A stretch of 64,000 nt of DNA from JAKQDH01 sp029558835 (lineage in GTDB: Bacteria; Planctomycetota; Phycisphaerae; UBA1845). Positions 1-7,924 of this stretch are shown here, piece after piece. The stretch spans positions 1 to 64,000 of the forward strand of contig DAOQSN010000002.1 in the NCBI GenBank assembly GCA_035356615.1, given 5' to 3'. A program made the position numbers and the translations under genes. Numbering within the stretch: position 1 is the first letter of the stretch; the number at the start of each line of letters is the position of its first letter. Under the pieces are notes generated by a model that worked only from the letters and a program-made list of their open reading frames with translations, was not told the origin of the DNA and searched no databases.

Positions 1-196
1 TGTAGAACAGCGAGGGTTACCACCCTGGGCTAACCACTTCGACGCCTCCGGGGTCAAAACAGCGGCTTCGTCAGCCGATGCTGACGAGGATTCCGACTTT
101 TCAGAGCAGAAATCAGCATGTAGAAAAGCACACCGCCGTTGCTTTCTGCATTCTGACTTCTTCATTCTGCATTCGGCTACTGCCTTGCCCCGTCGT
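1..196. other. Gene-free left edge with GAATGCAG-type low-complexity repeat
   Basis: No convincing coding region is seen; the small open frames here lack motifs. From about 140 to 175 the sequence repeats TTCTGCATTC-like units, which read GAATGCAGAA on the minus strand, just past the stop of the minus-strand acetyltransferase. Similar purine-rich strings follow the stop codons of other genes in this window. Confidence 0.5.
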
Positions 197-784
197 TCAG
201 CGCAGCCTGCGGCGCATGATCGGGCGCGTCGGCGAGCGGCGCAGCACCTCGTGGAAGCCGGCTGCCGCGAAGGCCGCGGGAAGGCCGGTGTACGCGAACA
301 CGTCCGGCATAGTCCCCTTGCGGGGCGCGACGGGGTAGCCCTCGATGAGGCGAGCGCCTTGCGTGCGGGCGTACCTGCACGCAGCCTTGAGCAGGGCGAC
401 CGTGAGCCCGCGGCGCCGAAACGGGCGGGCGATGTAGAAGCACACCACGGCCCACACCGGCTGCTCATCGACCGGCTTGAGCACGCGTGAACGTTGCAGG
501 CGCGGGTAGCCTTCGCGGGGGCCCACGGCGCACCAGCCGACGGGTGTACCATCGAGGTACGCGAGCAGGCCCGGTGCGGTTCCCGCCCGCACGAGCCGGT
601 GCAAAGCGGCTTTGTTGCGGGCGCCCTTCTGCCGCTGGAACTGCGCCTGCGTCAGCCGCCACCACATGCACCAGCAGCCCCCGCACGCCCCCCGCGGGCC
701 GAAGAGCTTCTCCAGGTCGTCCCAACGCTCGGCGGTGAGAGGCCGCACCACAACTTTCGGTTTGCATGCACGTTTCGTGGCCAT
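197..784 (-). CDS. GNAT-family N-acetyltransferase
   Basis: Predicted cytoplasmic acetyl-CoA-dependent N-acetyltransferase of about 195 residues; the substrate is unknown. The acyl-CoA pyrophosphate-binding loop is seen as RRRGL near residues 123-127, followed by the helix LTVALLKAACRYAR. An N-terminal cysteine/tryptophan cluster (C34, C37, C39, then WWR) precedes the fold and is typical of one GNAT subgroup with a CxCxWW signature. I chose ATG at 784 (MATKRA). The open frame extends upstream to 1030, but that part runs through the 27-nt intergenic repeat (904-930) and is unlikely to be coding; an ATG at 796 is an alternative. It reads away from the SagB-like gene, with the repeat between them. 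Family membership is secure; the reaction is not. Confidence 0.82.
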   Translation of the reverse strand: MATKRACKPKVVVRPLTAERWDDLEKLFGPRGACGGCWCMWWRLTQAQFQRQKGARNKAALHRLVRAGTAPGLLAYLDGTPVGWCAVGPREGYPRLQRSRVLKPVDEQPVWAVVCFYIARPFRRRGLTVALLKAACRYARTQGARLIEGYPVAPRKGTMPDVFAYTGLPAAFAAAGFHEVLRRSPTRPIMRRRLR

Positions 785-903
785 GGAGTGCATCATACAG
801 GCAACACCGGCGTAGGGGGCGTTCGGCGTGAGCCGGGCCGGGCAAAGCCGAAGGCACCGACATGCGGTCGCCGAGGGGAGCGTCGGGCACGCGCAAAAGC
901 ATG

Positions 904-930
904 GCAGCGTTGCGCTTGGCCATGCCACCC
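904..930 (+). repeat. Interspersed 27-nt repeat core, diverged copy
   Basis: The core ends in GCGCTTGGCCATGCCACCC. It differs at two positions from the four identical copies at 21550, 31430, 37260 and 41328. Upstream, around 850-870, is the accompanying CCGAAGGC...CATGCGG segment of the larger element. Confidence 0.75.
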
Positions 931-1026
931 CGTTGGGGCGGACTACGTCGTCCGACGCTCCGCGGGAGTTTCGCGTCCGCCGGGCGCCGTTCGGTTGCTG
1001 ACACGAGCGGGCCCGCCGGGTGACGT

Positions 1027-1821
1027 TCACCCCTGCGGATGCCCGATCGGCAGCAGGTACAGCACGCGCAGGTTGGCGGGCAATCTGAGTTTGGCCGCCA
1101 CCGCGTCGTCATCGTAGGCGCCTACGGGCACGCCCGCCAGGTCCGACGCGGTCGCCTGGAGCAGGACGTTCTGGCCGATGTGTCCGGCCTCGATGAAGCA
1201 GTAGCGTTCGGCGCGGTCGCCGTACTTGCTCGCGGTGCGCTGAACGTCGGCGGCCACGACGAAACACGCGGGCGCCTGCCGGATGCACTCCTGGGAATAA
1301 GCTGCCTGCTGCAACGCGGGTCGCAGGTCACCGGGCAGATGGCGTTCGAACGCGTGACTGGCCGGAACATAGTGATCCACGCCTTCGGCGGAGACGACGT
1401 ACAGCTCCATCGGGTACTTCGCGCCGGCGGAGGGCGCGGTGCGCAAGCCGCGCTGCGGTTCGGTGATGCCCTGGGCCGCCCAGCAGAGTTGCGCGATCTG
1501 CTCCAGCGTCAGCGGTTTGTCCGCGAAGAGGCGAACCGACCGCCGCGCCGCGAGAGTCTCCTCCAGCGACATTCGGCCTTTCGGTGCGGGGGCGGGTAGC
1601 ATGCGACGCTCCGGGGATGTCGGCGTGACCGCGGGCGGTGACGCCGGGTTCGTGTCCGTGTGATCCGTGGTGGCGGCGACCTGAGCGCCCGGTGGTTCCG
1701 GTGGGCGACCCGGGGCCGGTTCATGCCGCGCGGCCGACAGCAGCCCGGGCGCCAATAGCGCCGTCAGCAACAGCAAGACGCCCCGCAACAGCAGGTGGTG
1801 GTGTCCGGTCACGTTCGTCAA
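1027..1821 (-). CDS. SagB/ThcOx-type flavin oxidoreductase with N-terminal signal/anchor
   Basis: Nitroreductase-superfamily FMN oxidoreductase of the SagB type, about 264 residues. The catalytic domain starts near MSLEETLAARRSVRLF and contains the family segments SAGAKYPMELYVV and IEAGHIGQNVLLQATA. Classical SagB enzymes oxidise azoline rings to azoles in peptide natural products. No azoline-forming cyclodehydratase or precursor peptide is nearby, so this is more likely the widespread stand-alone SagB-type form. I chose TTG at 1821 because AAGGAG lies nine bases upstream; the protein then begins with LLLRGVLLLLTALLAPGLLSAA, a good signal peptide or anchor, so the enzyme is probably exported. 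An upstream ATG at 1896 has no such support. Confidence 0.8.
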   Translation of the reverse strand: MTNVTGHHHLLLRGVLLLLTALLAPGLLSAARHEPAPGRPPEPPGAQVAATTDHTDTNPASPPAVTPTSPERRMLPAPAPKGRMSLEETLAARRSVRLFADKPLTLEQIAQLCWAAQGITEPQRGLRTAPSAGAKYPMELYVVSAEGVDHYVPASHAFERHLPGDLRPALQQAAYSQECIRQAPACFVVAADVQRTASKYGDRAERYCFIEAGHIGQNVLLQATASDLAGVPVGAYDDDAVAAKLRLPANLRVLYLLPIGHPQG

Positions 1822-1920
1822 GGTCGGTTTCTCCTTGCCATGCCCGCCCGCGACGGCCGGGGGCAAGAACGGGGCCCGTTGGAAACAGCGCCACACCTCA
1901 GGGAAACCGACAACGAGGCC

Positions 1921-2048
1921 GGGGTGGCATGGTCAAGCCCAGGGCCGCCATGCCTTTCCTTCGACAGGCCGCATGCTGCAACAGCATGCCGGCGTCTTCG
2001 GCTCGGGCATGCCACCCAGGCTTGGGCATGCCACCCTCCGGGTTTCCC
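1921..2048 (-). repeat. Interspersed ~110-130 bp palindromic element, minus orientation
   Basis: The left end GGGTGGCATGG (1922-1932) matches the inverted 27-nt core with changes. The right end, 2024-2048, is the reverse complement of the conserved arm GGGAAACCCGGAGGGTGGCA seen also at 21448 and 37177. It occupies the gap between the SagB-like gene and the HD-domain gene. Confidence 0.65.
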
Positions 2049-2250
2049 GTGTGCGTGGTCCGATTCAGGGCGAGCATTATCACTCGGGCGGGGACACCTG
2101 TCACGGGCGCCGACCCGCGCGCGGAGCCGTCGCCGCCCGGCGGAAGGGCGGCTACAATTGCAGGCAAGTCCGCCGGACAGGCTCGATGGCCGGGCAACCG
2201 TGCGACCACCAGGGCCTCCGAAGACCGCGTGGACTGAGTACGTGTCTAGC

Positions 2251-2355
2251 GTGGGTGCCATGCCCTCACCCGCCGCAGGCGGGGGTGGGCATGTGCTGCG
2301 GCGTGCAAAGGCATGCTTACCCGCGACGGCGGTCGCGGGAAAGCATGGCACCCAC
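2251..2355. repeat. 105 bp element with perfect 13 bp terminal inverted repeats
   Basis: The left end GTGGGTGCCATGC (2251-2263) is the exact reverse complement of 2343-2355. Inside, 2319-2346 can fold as GCTT-A-CCCGCGAC / GTCGCGGG-A-AAGC. There is no room for a transposase, so this is a non-autonomous or structural element. A related hairpin with CCCGCG and GGTAAGCATGG lies near 4370-4400. Confidence 0.7.
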
Positions 2356-2439
2356 AGAGCCGAAGACCCTGAACAGCCACGGGCGAGACGCCCGTGCCAC
2401 GTGGTGGGCCGGAGACCGGCCGCAGGGGGAGCAGAACGT

Positions 2440-3021
2440 ATGAACCGTGCACAGGCCTGGAGCATTCTCAGCGAGTACACGAAAAACCCCGCGTTGATCC
2501 GGCATGCGCTGACGGTCGAGGCCGCCATGCGGTACTACGCCCGACACTACGGTCAGGACGAGGAACGCTGGGGCGTGGTGGGGTTGCTGCACGACTTCGA
2601 TTACGAGCGCTGGCCCGACCCGGCCGACCATACGAAGGAGGGCGCCCGCATCCTGCGCGAGGCCGGCTGCGACGAGGAGATCGTGCTGGCCATGCTGTCG
2701 CACGTGCCCTGGAACACCGATCAGTATCCGCGGGACACGCCGCTGCGCCAGGCGCTGTTCGCCGTGGATGAGTTGTGCGGGTTCCTGCATGCCGCGGCCC
2801 TGGTCCGCCCCCAACGGCTGGAGGGGATGACCGCGTCCAGCATCAAGAAGAAAATGAAGCAGAAGGCCTTTGCGGCCGCGGTGTCCCGCGAGGACATCGT
2901 GGCCGGGGCCGAACTGCTGGGCATCCCGCTCGAAGAGCACATCGACAACTGCATCCGCGCGCTGCTGCCGATCGCGAAGGAACTGGGCCTCGAACCCCAG
3001 CCGGAGGCGGCTCCAGAATAG
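2440..3021 (+). CDS. HD-domain metal-dependent phosphohydrolase
   Basis: Cytoplasmic HD-superfamily protein of 193 residues. H22 in the first helix, the H51-D52 pair in GLLHDFDYERWPD and H64 in ADHTKEG form the expected metal-binding set of a stand-alone HD hydrolase. The body continues with SHVPWNTDQYPRDTPLRQALFAVDELCGF, typical of predicted hydrolases acting on small phosphorylated compounds. The substrate is not known. ATG at 2440 follows AGGGGGAG at a usable distance; the longer frame from 1795 runs through repeats. The last codon and stop (GAA TAG) are the first six bases of a repeated post-stop element. Confidence 0.85.
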   Translation: MNRAQAWSILSEYTKNPALIRHALTVEAAMRYYARHYGQDEERWGVVGLLHDFDYERWPDPADHTKEGARILREAGCDEEIVLAMLSHVPWNTDQYPRDTPLRQALFAVDELCGFLHAAALVRPQRLEGMTASSIKKKMKQKAFAAAVSREDIVAGAELLGIPLEEHIDNCIRALLPIAKELGLEPQPEAAPE

Positions 3022-3105
3022 CGAATGCAGAAGGCAAGAGGCAGGAGGAGGGTGCAGGGCGGGCTCTGCCCGCCGCGGAATAGCGAAGTGCGAAGGCAAG
3101 CGCGC
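3016..3105 (+). repeat. Post-stop repeat element, copy 1
   Basis: GAATAGCGAATGCAGAAGGC is followed by GGGCGGGCTCTGCCCGCC (3058-3075, a hairpin), then a second GAATAGCGAA and GAAGGCAAG. A near-identical 90-base string begins at 23939, and its first part recurs in minus orientation at 7924. The first TAG is the stop codon of the HD-domain gene. Confidence 0.75.
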
Positions 3106-3113
3106 GGTTCCTC

Positions 3114-4157
3114 TCAAACGGGAACCATGCCCACCAGCCGCTCGGCGTGTTCCGCCAGCCAGGCCGTCTTGCGGCGCACCATCTGCAGTACGCGAAAGCC
3201 CGCCCACTTGCCGACCGTACCCGTCTGGGTGATCGGCGGGACGCATTCGGTGATGAGCGCTTCCACCATCAGCGACGGGACACAGGCCGCCTCCTGCGGC
3301 TCCAGAGGCAGGCAGGAACAGTACCCATTAAGAAACGCCACGAAGCGCTGCTCGTCCACCTGGTCGGGCCACAGCAGGGGATCCTGCCCGGCCAGCAGCG
3401 AGAACTGGAGAGCACCATTGGCCACGTCGATCACGCGCCGGGCGAGACGCACGGAGTCATAGTCGAACACGGCCACCACTTTGTCGCGCCGAAACAGCAG
3501 ATTGCCGGGGTGGAAGTCGGAATGAATGAGCCGTAGCGGCCAGGCAGCGTACGCCGTCCGGTTCACGGCGTCGGCCGCCCGATCATACGTGGTCAGCAGG
3601 TCCTGGATCAGCGCCGCCAGCGCCGCTTCGTCACCGGTAAAGCTGTCGTGCGAGTTCAACGTGGAGCCGATGGCACACAGGCCGGTCCGAATGGCCGTGG
3701 CGTCGTGGTAGTCACCGCGTTGGGCGAAATCCACACCCGGGAACGCGGCCGTAAGCTGGTGGAACTTCGCCAGCGCTAAGCCGGCCTCCCGGGTCTGCGC
3801 CGGGCTGCGCCGGTACCGCTCCCCGGCAATGAACTTGAACAACTCGTACACGTGCCCCTTGAGTTCGAGGAGCGTGTCACCGCCGGAGCGCGTCGGCACC
3901 AGTTGCGGCGCGGGGTAGCCGACCGCCGCCAACGTCTGTTGCACCAGGTGGCCGAAGCGTGCCCGCTCGGCATCGGCGCGGTGCTCCGCGCGCCGCTTGA
4001 GCAGATACTTGCCGTGCTCCGCGACGATGCCGGCCTTGGGGCTGCGCCGCGACCCGCGCGGAAAGCCCGTGATCGACTGGACCACGCCCAGGTCGTAGTG
4101 GCTCAGGACAATCGCCAGCTCGGCCGCGGTGAACGTTGCTGAGGCGGGGCAGTCCAC
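3114..4157 (-). CDS. Phosphotransferase of the APH / homoserine kinase-like fold
   Basis: ATP-dependent small-molecule kinase of the aminoglycoside phosphotransferase superfamily, about 347 residues. The catalytic loop HSDFHPGNLLF (near residue 212) carries the Asp and Asn of the Brenner motif, and VFDYDSV is the metal-binding DFG-like segment. N-terminal ITGFPRGSRRSP and KYLLKRR are consistent with a nucleotide-binding lobe and its lysine. The substrate is unknown; a resistance role should not be assumed because the fold covers choline, homoserine, fructosamine and other kinases. I chose GTG at 4157, preceded by CGGGAG six bases upstream. The frame continues to 4370 but includes the palindromic repeat at 4310-4330. 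Confidence 0.75.
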   Translation of the reverse strand: MDCPASATFTAAELAIVLSHYDLGVVQSITGFPRGSRRSPKAGIVAEHGKYLLKRRAEHRADAERARFGHLVQQTLAAVGYPAPQLVPTRSGGDTLLELKGHVYELFKFIAGERYRRSPAQTREAGLALAKFHQLTAAFPGVDFAQRGDYHDATAIRTGLCAIGSTLNSHDSFTGDEAALAALIQDLLTTYDRAADAVNRTAYAAWPLRLIHSDFHPGNLLFRRDKVVAVFDYDSVRLARRVIDVANGALQFSLLAGQDPLLWPDQVDEQRFVAFLNGYCSCLPLEPQEAACVPSLMVEALITECVPPITQTGTVGKWAGFRVLQMVRRKTAWLAEHAERLVGMVPV

Positions 4158-4474
4158 GAGCAGCTCCCGACGGCAGGAGACCGACGAACCAGCGTCATGC
4201 CCCGATCCGAGCGACCGGGGCTGCCACGATGGTAACGCCGGAGCGGGAGGCGTCAAACACAACCGGGCGGCGAGCCATTCTCCGCGGCCGCGCCCATCGG
4301 GGCGGGTGGCCCAGGTCCTTTGGACCTGGGGCTGATGAAGGCCGGACGTGCGCCAGACTCCGCAGAGCATGCTGTCCCGCGACCGCGGGTAAGCATGGGA
4401 CCCTCGGTCCTGGACACGCTGAGCACGTACCGGGCGCCGGCCGGCTCCCCGCGGCCCCGTTCACCGCGGTCGGA
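4158..4474. other. Gene-free region with two palindromes
   Basis: Lies between the lpdA stop and the kinase start. It contains the AGGTCC palindrome at 4310-4330 and a CCCGCGACCGCGGG hairpin near 4377-4390. No gene is seen. Confidence 0.6.
4310..4330. repeat. AGGTCC palindrome, copy 1
   Basis: CCCAGGTCC-TTT-GGACCTGGG forms 9 bp perfect arms around a 3-nt loop. It is preceded by GGGTGGC and followed by GGCTGATGAAGG. The same palindrome and flanks occur twice at 52586-52638. Confidence 0.8.
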
Positions 4475-5863
4475 TCACAACAGCATCGCGGCCGTCTCGG
4501 CGATCGTCTCGGACAACGTGGGATGCGGGTGGATCGTCCACGCCAGATCATACGCCACGGCGCCCATCTCCAGGGCCAACACGCCTTCGGCGATCATCTC
4601 CCCGGCGTGCAGCCCGCAGATGCCGATGCCCAGCAGGCGCTGCGTCTGCTTCTCAACGATGAGCTTGGTCACGCCGTCCGTGCGCCCCAGCGACATCGCC
4701 CGTCCCGACGCGGACCAGGGGAGCTTCTTGATGGTGATGTCGAGGCCGGCCTGCTTCGCCTCGGCTTCGGTGTAGCCAGCCCAGGCGATCTCGGGATCGG
4801 TGAACACCACAGCCGGGATGGCCCGCGGCTCGCAGGTGACGTCCTTGCCGGCCAGCAACTCGGCCACCACGTGCCCCTCGTGCGACGCCTTGTGGGCAAG
4901 CATGGGGTTGCCGATGACGTCGCCGATGGCGTAGATGCGCGGGGCCGTCGTCTTCAGTTGGGAATCGACCTTGATGAACCCGCGTTCGTCCGTCTGCACG
5001 CCGGCCTTCTCCAGCCCCAGCCCCGCGGAGTTCGGCACCCGCCCGACGGCCACTAGCACCTTCTCGAACACGTCGCCGCGTGGGGGATGCTTGCCCTCGA
5101 AGGCCAGCTCGATGCCCCCCTCGACCTCCTTCATCCGCACGACCTTGGTTTCCAGGCAGACCTCAGCGAAGAGTCCCTGCACGCGCTTCTCCAGCGGCCG
5201 CACCAGGTCGCGGTCCGCGCCGGGGATGATGCCGTCGAGCATCTCCACGACGGTGACCTTCGACCCGAAGCCGGCGTACACCATGCCGAGTTCCAGGCCG
5301 ATGTAACCTGCCCCGATGACCAGCAGCGTTTGGGGAACGTCGGGCAACTCCAGGGCGGTGCGTGAGGTGAGCACGCGCGGGGATTCGATCTGAATCCCCT
5401 TCAACTGGATGGAGCGCGAGCCGGTGGCGATGATTGCCCGGCGGAACTTGATATGCTGCACGTCGCCGCCCTCGATCGCCACCGTCCGGGCGTCCTCGAA
5501 GCGGGCGGTGCCCTTGACGCGCTCGACCTTGTACTTCTTACACTGCGAGTCGAGTCCGGCGGCCAGCTTGGACACGACCTGCTGCTTCCAGCCGCGCATG
5601 GCGTTGACATCGAGCCGGGGTTCGCCCAGTTCAATGCCCATCTGACGGCAGTGCTGTGCCTGGTGGAGCGTCTCGGCCATGGACAGGTACGTCTTGGAAG
5701 GGATGCAGCCGCGGTGCAGACAGACGCCGCCCAAGTGGTCCATGCTCTCGATGAGCGTGGTCTGGATGCCGTGGGCGCCCGCGCGAAAGGCCGCGCTGTA
5801 ACCCCCCGGCCCGCCGCCGATGACCAACAAGTCCGTCTCGTTTGTGAACTCACCGACTACCAT
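4475..5863 (-). CDS. lpdA: Dihydrolipoyl dehydrogenase (E3)
   Basis: FAD- and NAD-dependent E3 that reoxidises the dihydrolipoyl arm of a 2-oxoacid dehydrogenase complex in the cytoplasm. At 462 residues it is of normal length. Visible are the FAD-binding GGGPGG (16-21), the redox-active disulfide C48/C53 in GGVCLHRGCIPSK, the NAD-binding VIGAGYIGLELG, the second FAD segment YAIGDV, and the C-terminal HPHPTLSE in which H447 and E452 form the catalytic dyad. All key residues are present. It is the last gene of the minus-strand set E1-beta, E2, E3; a CCCTCTCCC hairpin lies between it and E2. Confidence 0.97.
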   Translation of the reverse strand: MVVGEFTNETDLLVIGGGPGGYSAAFRAGAHGIQTTLIESMDHLGGVCLHRGCIPSKTYLSMAETLHQAQHCRQMGIELGEPRLDVNAMRGWKQQVVSKLAAGLDSQCKKYKVERVKGTARFEDARTVAIEGGDVQHIKFRRAIIATGSRSIQLKGIQIESPRVLTSRTALELPDVPQTLLVIGAGYIGLELGMVYAGFGSKVTVVEMLDGIIPGADRDLVRPLEKRVQGLFAEVCLETKVVRMKEVEGGIELAFEGKHPPRGDVFEKVLVAVGRVPNSAGLGLEKAGVQTDERGFIKVDSQLKTTAPRIYAIGDVIGNPMLAHKASHEGHVVAELLAGKDVTCEPRAIPAVVFTDPEIAWAGYTEAEAKQAGLDITIKKLPWSASGRAMSLGRTDGVTKLIVEKQTQRLLGIGICGLHAGEMIAEGVLALEMGAVAYDLAWTIHPHPTLSETIAETAAMLL

Positions 5864-5949
5864 GAAGGCCTCTTTCTAACGTTCCCCGGGGCCGAACCCG
5901 GCACCCGTCCGAAGCTGGTCGAACCGCCGCCGCCTTCCCCCTCACCCTA

Positions 5950-5972
5950 CCCTCTCCCCAAAAGGGAGAGGG
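5950..5972. terminator. CCCTCTCCC/GGGAGAGGG hairpin between E2 and E3 genes
   Basis: A 9 bp perfect stem with a short A-rich loop lies in the 124 bp between the E2 stop and the lpdA start. There is no T-tract, so it may be a processing or attenuation structure rather than a strong terminator. An almost identical hairpin is at 41885-41909. Confidence 0.45.
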
Positions 5973-5987
5973 GTTGTGTTGGACGAG

Positions 5988-7397
5988 CTAATACAACAGG
6001 AACTTCGCCGGCGTCTGCAGGTAACTGATGATTTCGTTCGTGAACCGGGCGGCCGTCGCGCCGTCCGTGGCGCGATGGTCGAAGGACAGGCTGATGGGCA
6101 GCAGCTTGGCCGCCTGCACCTGCCCGTCGCGGAGCACCGGCATGTCGCGCAAGCGCCCCAGCCCGAGAATCGCCACCTCGGGGTGGTTGATAATCGGGGT
6201 GGCGAACACGCCCCCGATGGCGCCATAATTCGTAATCGTAAACGTGCCGCCGCGCAGGTCTTCAATGGCAAACTGGTTGGTACGGATGCGGTCGGCTATG
6301 GAGCGCAGGGCCGCAGCGATGGCGGCCACGTTAAGCTGGTCCGCGTTGCGGATGACGGGCACGATCAGCCCGCGTTCCGCATCGACGGCAATGCCAATAT
6401 TGTAATAGTGCTTGTAGATGATCTGCGCCGCCTCCTCGTCGAAACTGGCGTTCATGACGGGGAACTTCTTGAGCGCCAGGCAGACGGCCTTGATGACCAG
6501 GGCCAGCAGCGTCAGCTTGATCTCCCCGCCGCCTTCCTCGTTGAGCTGGCGGCGCAGGCGCTCCAGTTGCGTCACGTCGGCGTCATCACAGTGGGAGACG
6601 TGCGGAACGGTCCGGGTGGAGCGGGCCATCTGCTGGGCGATGGTCTTGCGGATCTGGTTGAGCGGGACGGTGACGCTCGGGCCCCATTTGTCACTGGTCG
6701 CGTGCGCTCCGGGCAATTCCAGCAGATTGCGCGGCGGCGGGACGGTAGCGACCGGCGCAGTCGCGGGCGCAGCCGGTGACGCCGGCGTGGCCGACGGACC
6801 CACCGCTCCCATCGTCCCGGCGGCGGCCGGGACCCTGCCGCCGGCTCGCTGGGCTTCCACGTCCTCCCGAGTAACGCGCCCGCCGGGCCCGGTGCCGCGC
6901 ACACTGTCTATATCCACACCGAGTTCGCGGGCGAGCTTACGCACCGCAGGGGCGGCCGCGGCTTTGCTGGGCTGCACGGCCGGTGCTGCGGGCGTGGTAG
7001 GCACCCGCGCGGGCGGCGAGGCCGGTGATGCTACGGCCCGTGGTGCGGTCGCCGCGGGCGGTGGCGCGGGGGCCGGGGGCGGGGTCACGCGCGCGCGGGC
7101 TGCCTCAGCCGCGCGGGCTGCGGGAGCGCTCGCCGCCGGCGGAGGCGCGGCCGCCCCGCCCGCATCGGCGAACGTCACGATGACGGCCCCCACGTTGACG
7201 GTCTGGCCCGCCTGCACGTGGACCGCCTGAATGGCCCCGGCGAACGGCGACGGGATTTCGACGGCCGCCTTGTCCGTCTCCACCTCCATCAAGCCCTGGT
7301 CCTCAGTCACCACGTCACCCGCCTGCACGAGCACCCGCGTGACTTGCGCCTCGGCAATGCCCTCGCCAAGATCAGGCAGCACGAACTCTCTGGGCAT
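5988..7397 (-). CDS. Dihydrolipoamide acyltransferase (E2) of 2-oxoacid dehydrogenase complex
   Basis: Core acyltransferase of a pyruvate or branched-chain 2-oxoacid dehydrogenase complex, 469 residues. Residues 1-77 are a single lipoyl domain with the lipoylated lysine K43 in VETDKAAVEIPSP. Next come a long Ala/Pro linker (about 80-147), a peripheral-subunit-binding domain at about 148-184 (AVRKLARELGVDIDSVRGTG), a second linker, and the catalytic domain from about 235. The CoA acyltransferase signature appears as FDHRATDG with H441 and D445; it is usually HRVVDG, so the two middle residues differ. It lies between lpdA and the E1-beta gene on the same strand. The acyl substrate cannot be read from sequence alone. 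Confidence 0.93.
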   Translation of the reverse strand: MPREFVLPDLGEGIAEAQVTRVLVQAGDVVTEDQGLMEVETDKAAVEIPSPFAGAIQAVHVQAGQTVNVGAVIVTFADAGGAAAPPPAASAPAARAAEAARARVTPPPAPAPPPAATAPRAVASPASPPARVPTTPAAPAVQPSKAAAAPAVRKLARELGVDIDSVRGTGPGGRVTREDVEAQRAGGRVPAAAGTMGAVGPSATPASPAAPATAPVATVPPPRNLLELPGAHATSDKWGPSVTVPLNQIRKTIAQQMARSTRTVPHVSHCDDADVTQLERLRRQLNEEGGGEIKLTLLALVIKAVCLALKKFPVMNASFDEEAAQIIYKHYYNIGIAVDAERGLIVPVIRNADQLNVAAIAAALRSIADRIRTNQFAIEDLRGGTFTITNYGAIGGVFATPIINHPEVAILGLGRLRDMPVLRDGQVQAAKLLPISLSFDHRATDGATAARFTNEIISYLQTPAKFLLY

Positions 7398-7629
7398 CGA
7401 ACTGCTCCTTACAGAGTCAGAACGTACTCATCACGGTGCCTTGCCGCACCCGCAGTCCATGAGAGTATGGTCGACTTCGCCCGCTCATACCGACAGGGAG
7501 CCGACTTCACACAGCACGGTTCAAGAGGAAGAGTGCAGAAAGCCCACCAGCGTACTCTGCCATCTGCAATCTCCTGTCCTGAATTCGAGATCCCCAATCG
7601 GAGATTCCTAGCCCGAATCCTCGAATCTC

Positions 7630-7729
7630 NNNNNNNNNNNNNNNNNNNNNNNNNNNNNNNNNNNNNNNNNNNNNNNNNNNNNNNNNNNNNNNNNNNNNNN
7701 NNNNNNNNNNNNNNNNNNNNNNNNNNNNN
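7630..7729. other. Assembly gap of 100 N
   Basis: Exactly 100 ambiguous bases, the conventional length for a scaffold join of unknown size. The right flank is a tandem repeat that could have broken the assembly; the left flank ends in CGAATCTC, similar to that repeat. Confidence 0.98.
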
Positions 7730-7811
7730 AAATCTGAAATCTCAAATCTGAAATCTCAAATCTGAAATCTCAAATCTGAAATCTCAAATCTGAAATCTGA
7801 AATCTGAAATC
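7730..7811. repeat. Tandem AAATCTG/AAATCTC repeat
   Basis: About eleven 7-base units alternate AAATCTG and AAATCTC (14-base period) and end at ATCGCC. It abuts the N gap and is much less GC-rich than its surroundings. The array is probably longer inside the gap. Confidence 0.93.
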
Positions 7812-7868
7812 GCCATTCTCGCGCTGGACCGTGCAACTCTGCATGACTCCCCAACCGTCACTCCTGCC

Positions 7869-7924
7869 CATCCGCTCCCTCTTGCCTTGTGCTTCTTCCG
7901 GCTTGCCTTCCGCCTTCGCTATTC
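7869..7924 (-). repeat. Post-stop repeat element, copy 2 (partial)
   Basis: On the minus strand GAATAGCGAAGGCGGAAGGC begins at 7924 and supplies the last codon and stop of the E1-beta gene. It shares GAATAGCGAA and GGAAGGCAAG with the copies at 3016 and 23939 but lacks the GGGCTCTGCCC hairpin. Confidence 0.6.

Larger units (their letters stand above)
1822..2439. other. Gene-free region made mostly of repeats
   Basis: It holds the two elements listed at 1921-2048 and 2251-2355, plus a GC-rich stretch in which I see no gene. Open frames crossing it on both strands have compositions set by the repeats and no recognisable domains. Confidence 0.65.
7398..7918. other. Intergenic region containing the assembly gap
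   Basis: Separates E2 from E1-beta. It contains 100 N at 7630-7729 and tandem 7-mers to their right. No gene is seen in the readable part. The true size of the gap is unknown, so a missing gene cannot be excluded. Confidence 0.8.

Noticed and set aside
1027..1821. A SagBCD azole-peptide biosynthetic cluster
   Set aside because: Only the SagB-like protein is present; neither a cyclodehydratase nor a precursor peptide is in the neighbourhood.
1638..2443. Several open frames of about 100-240 residues on both strands between the SagB and HD genes
   Set aside because: They pass through palindromic repeats, lack ribosome binding sites and encode repeat-derived strings.
3114..4157. Aminoglycoside resistance gene
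   Set aside because: The fold is shared by many metabolic kinases and no resistance-specific feature is seen.
7218..7751. Open frame crossing the N run
   Set aside because: It exists only because ambiguous bases do not encode stops; it is antisense to E2 and then low complexity.
7730..7811. Possible CRISPR array
   Set aside because: The repeats are contiguous 7-mers without spacers, and no cas gene is present.
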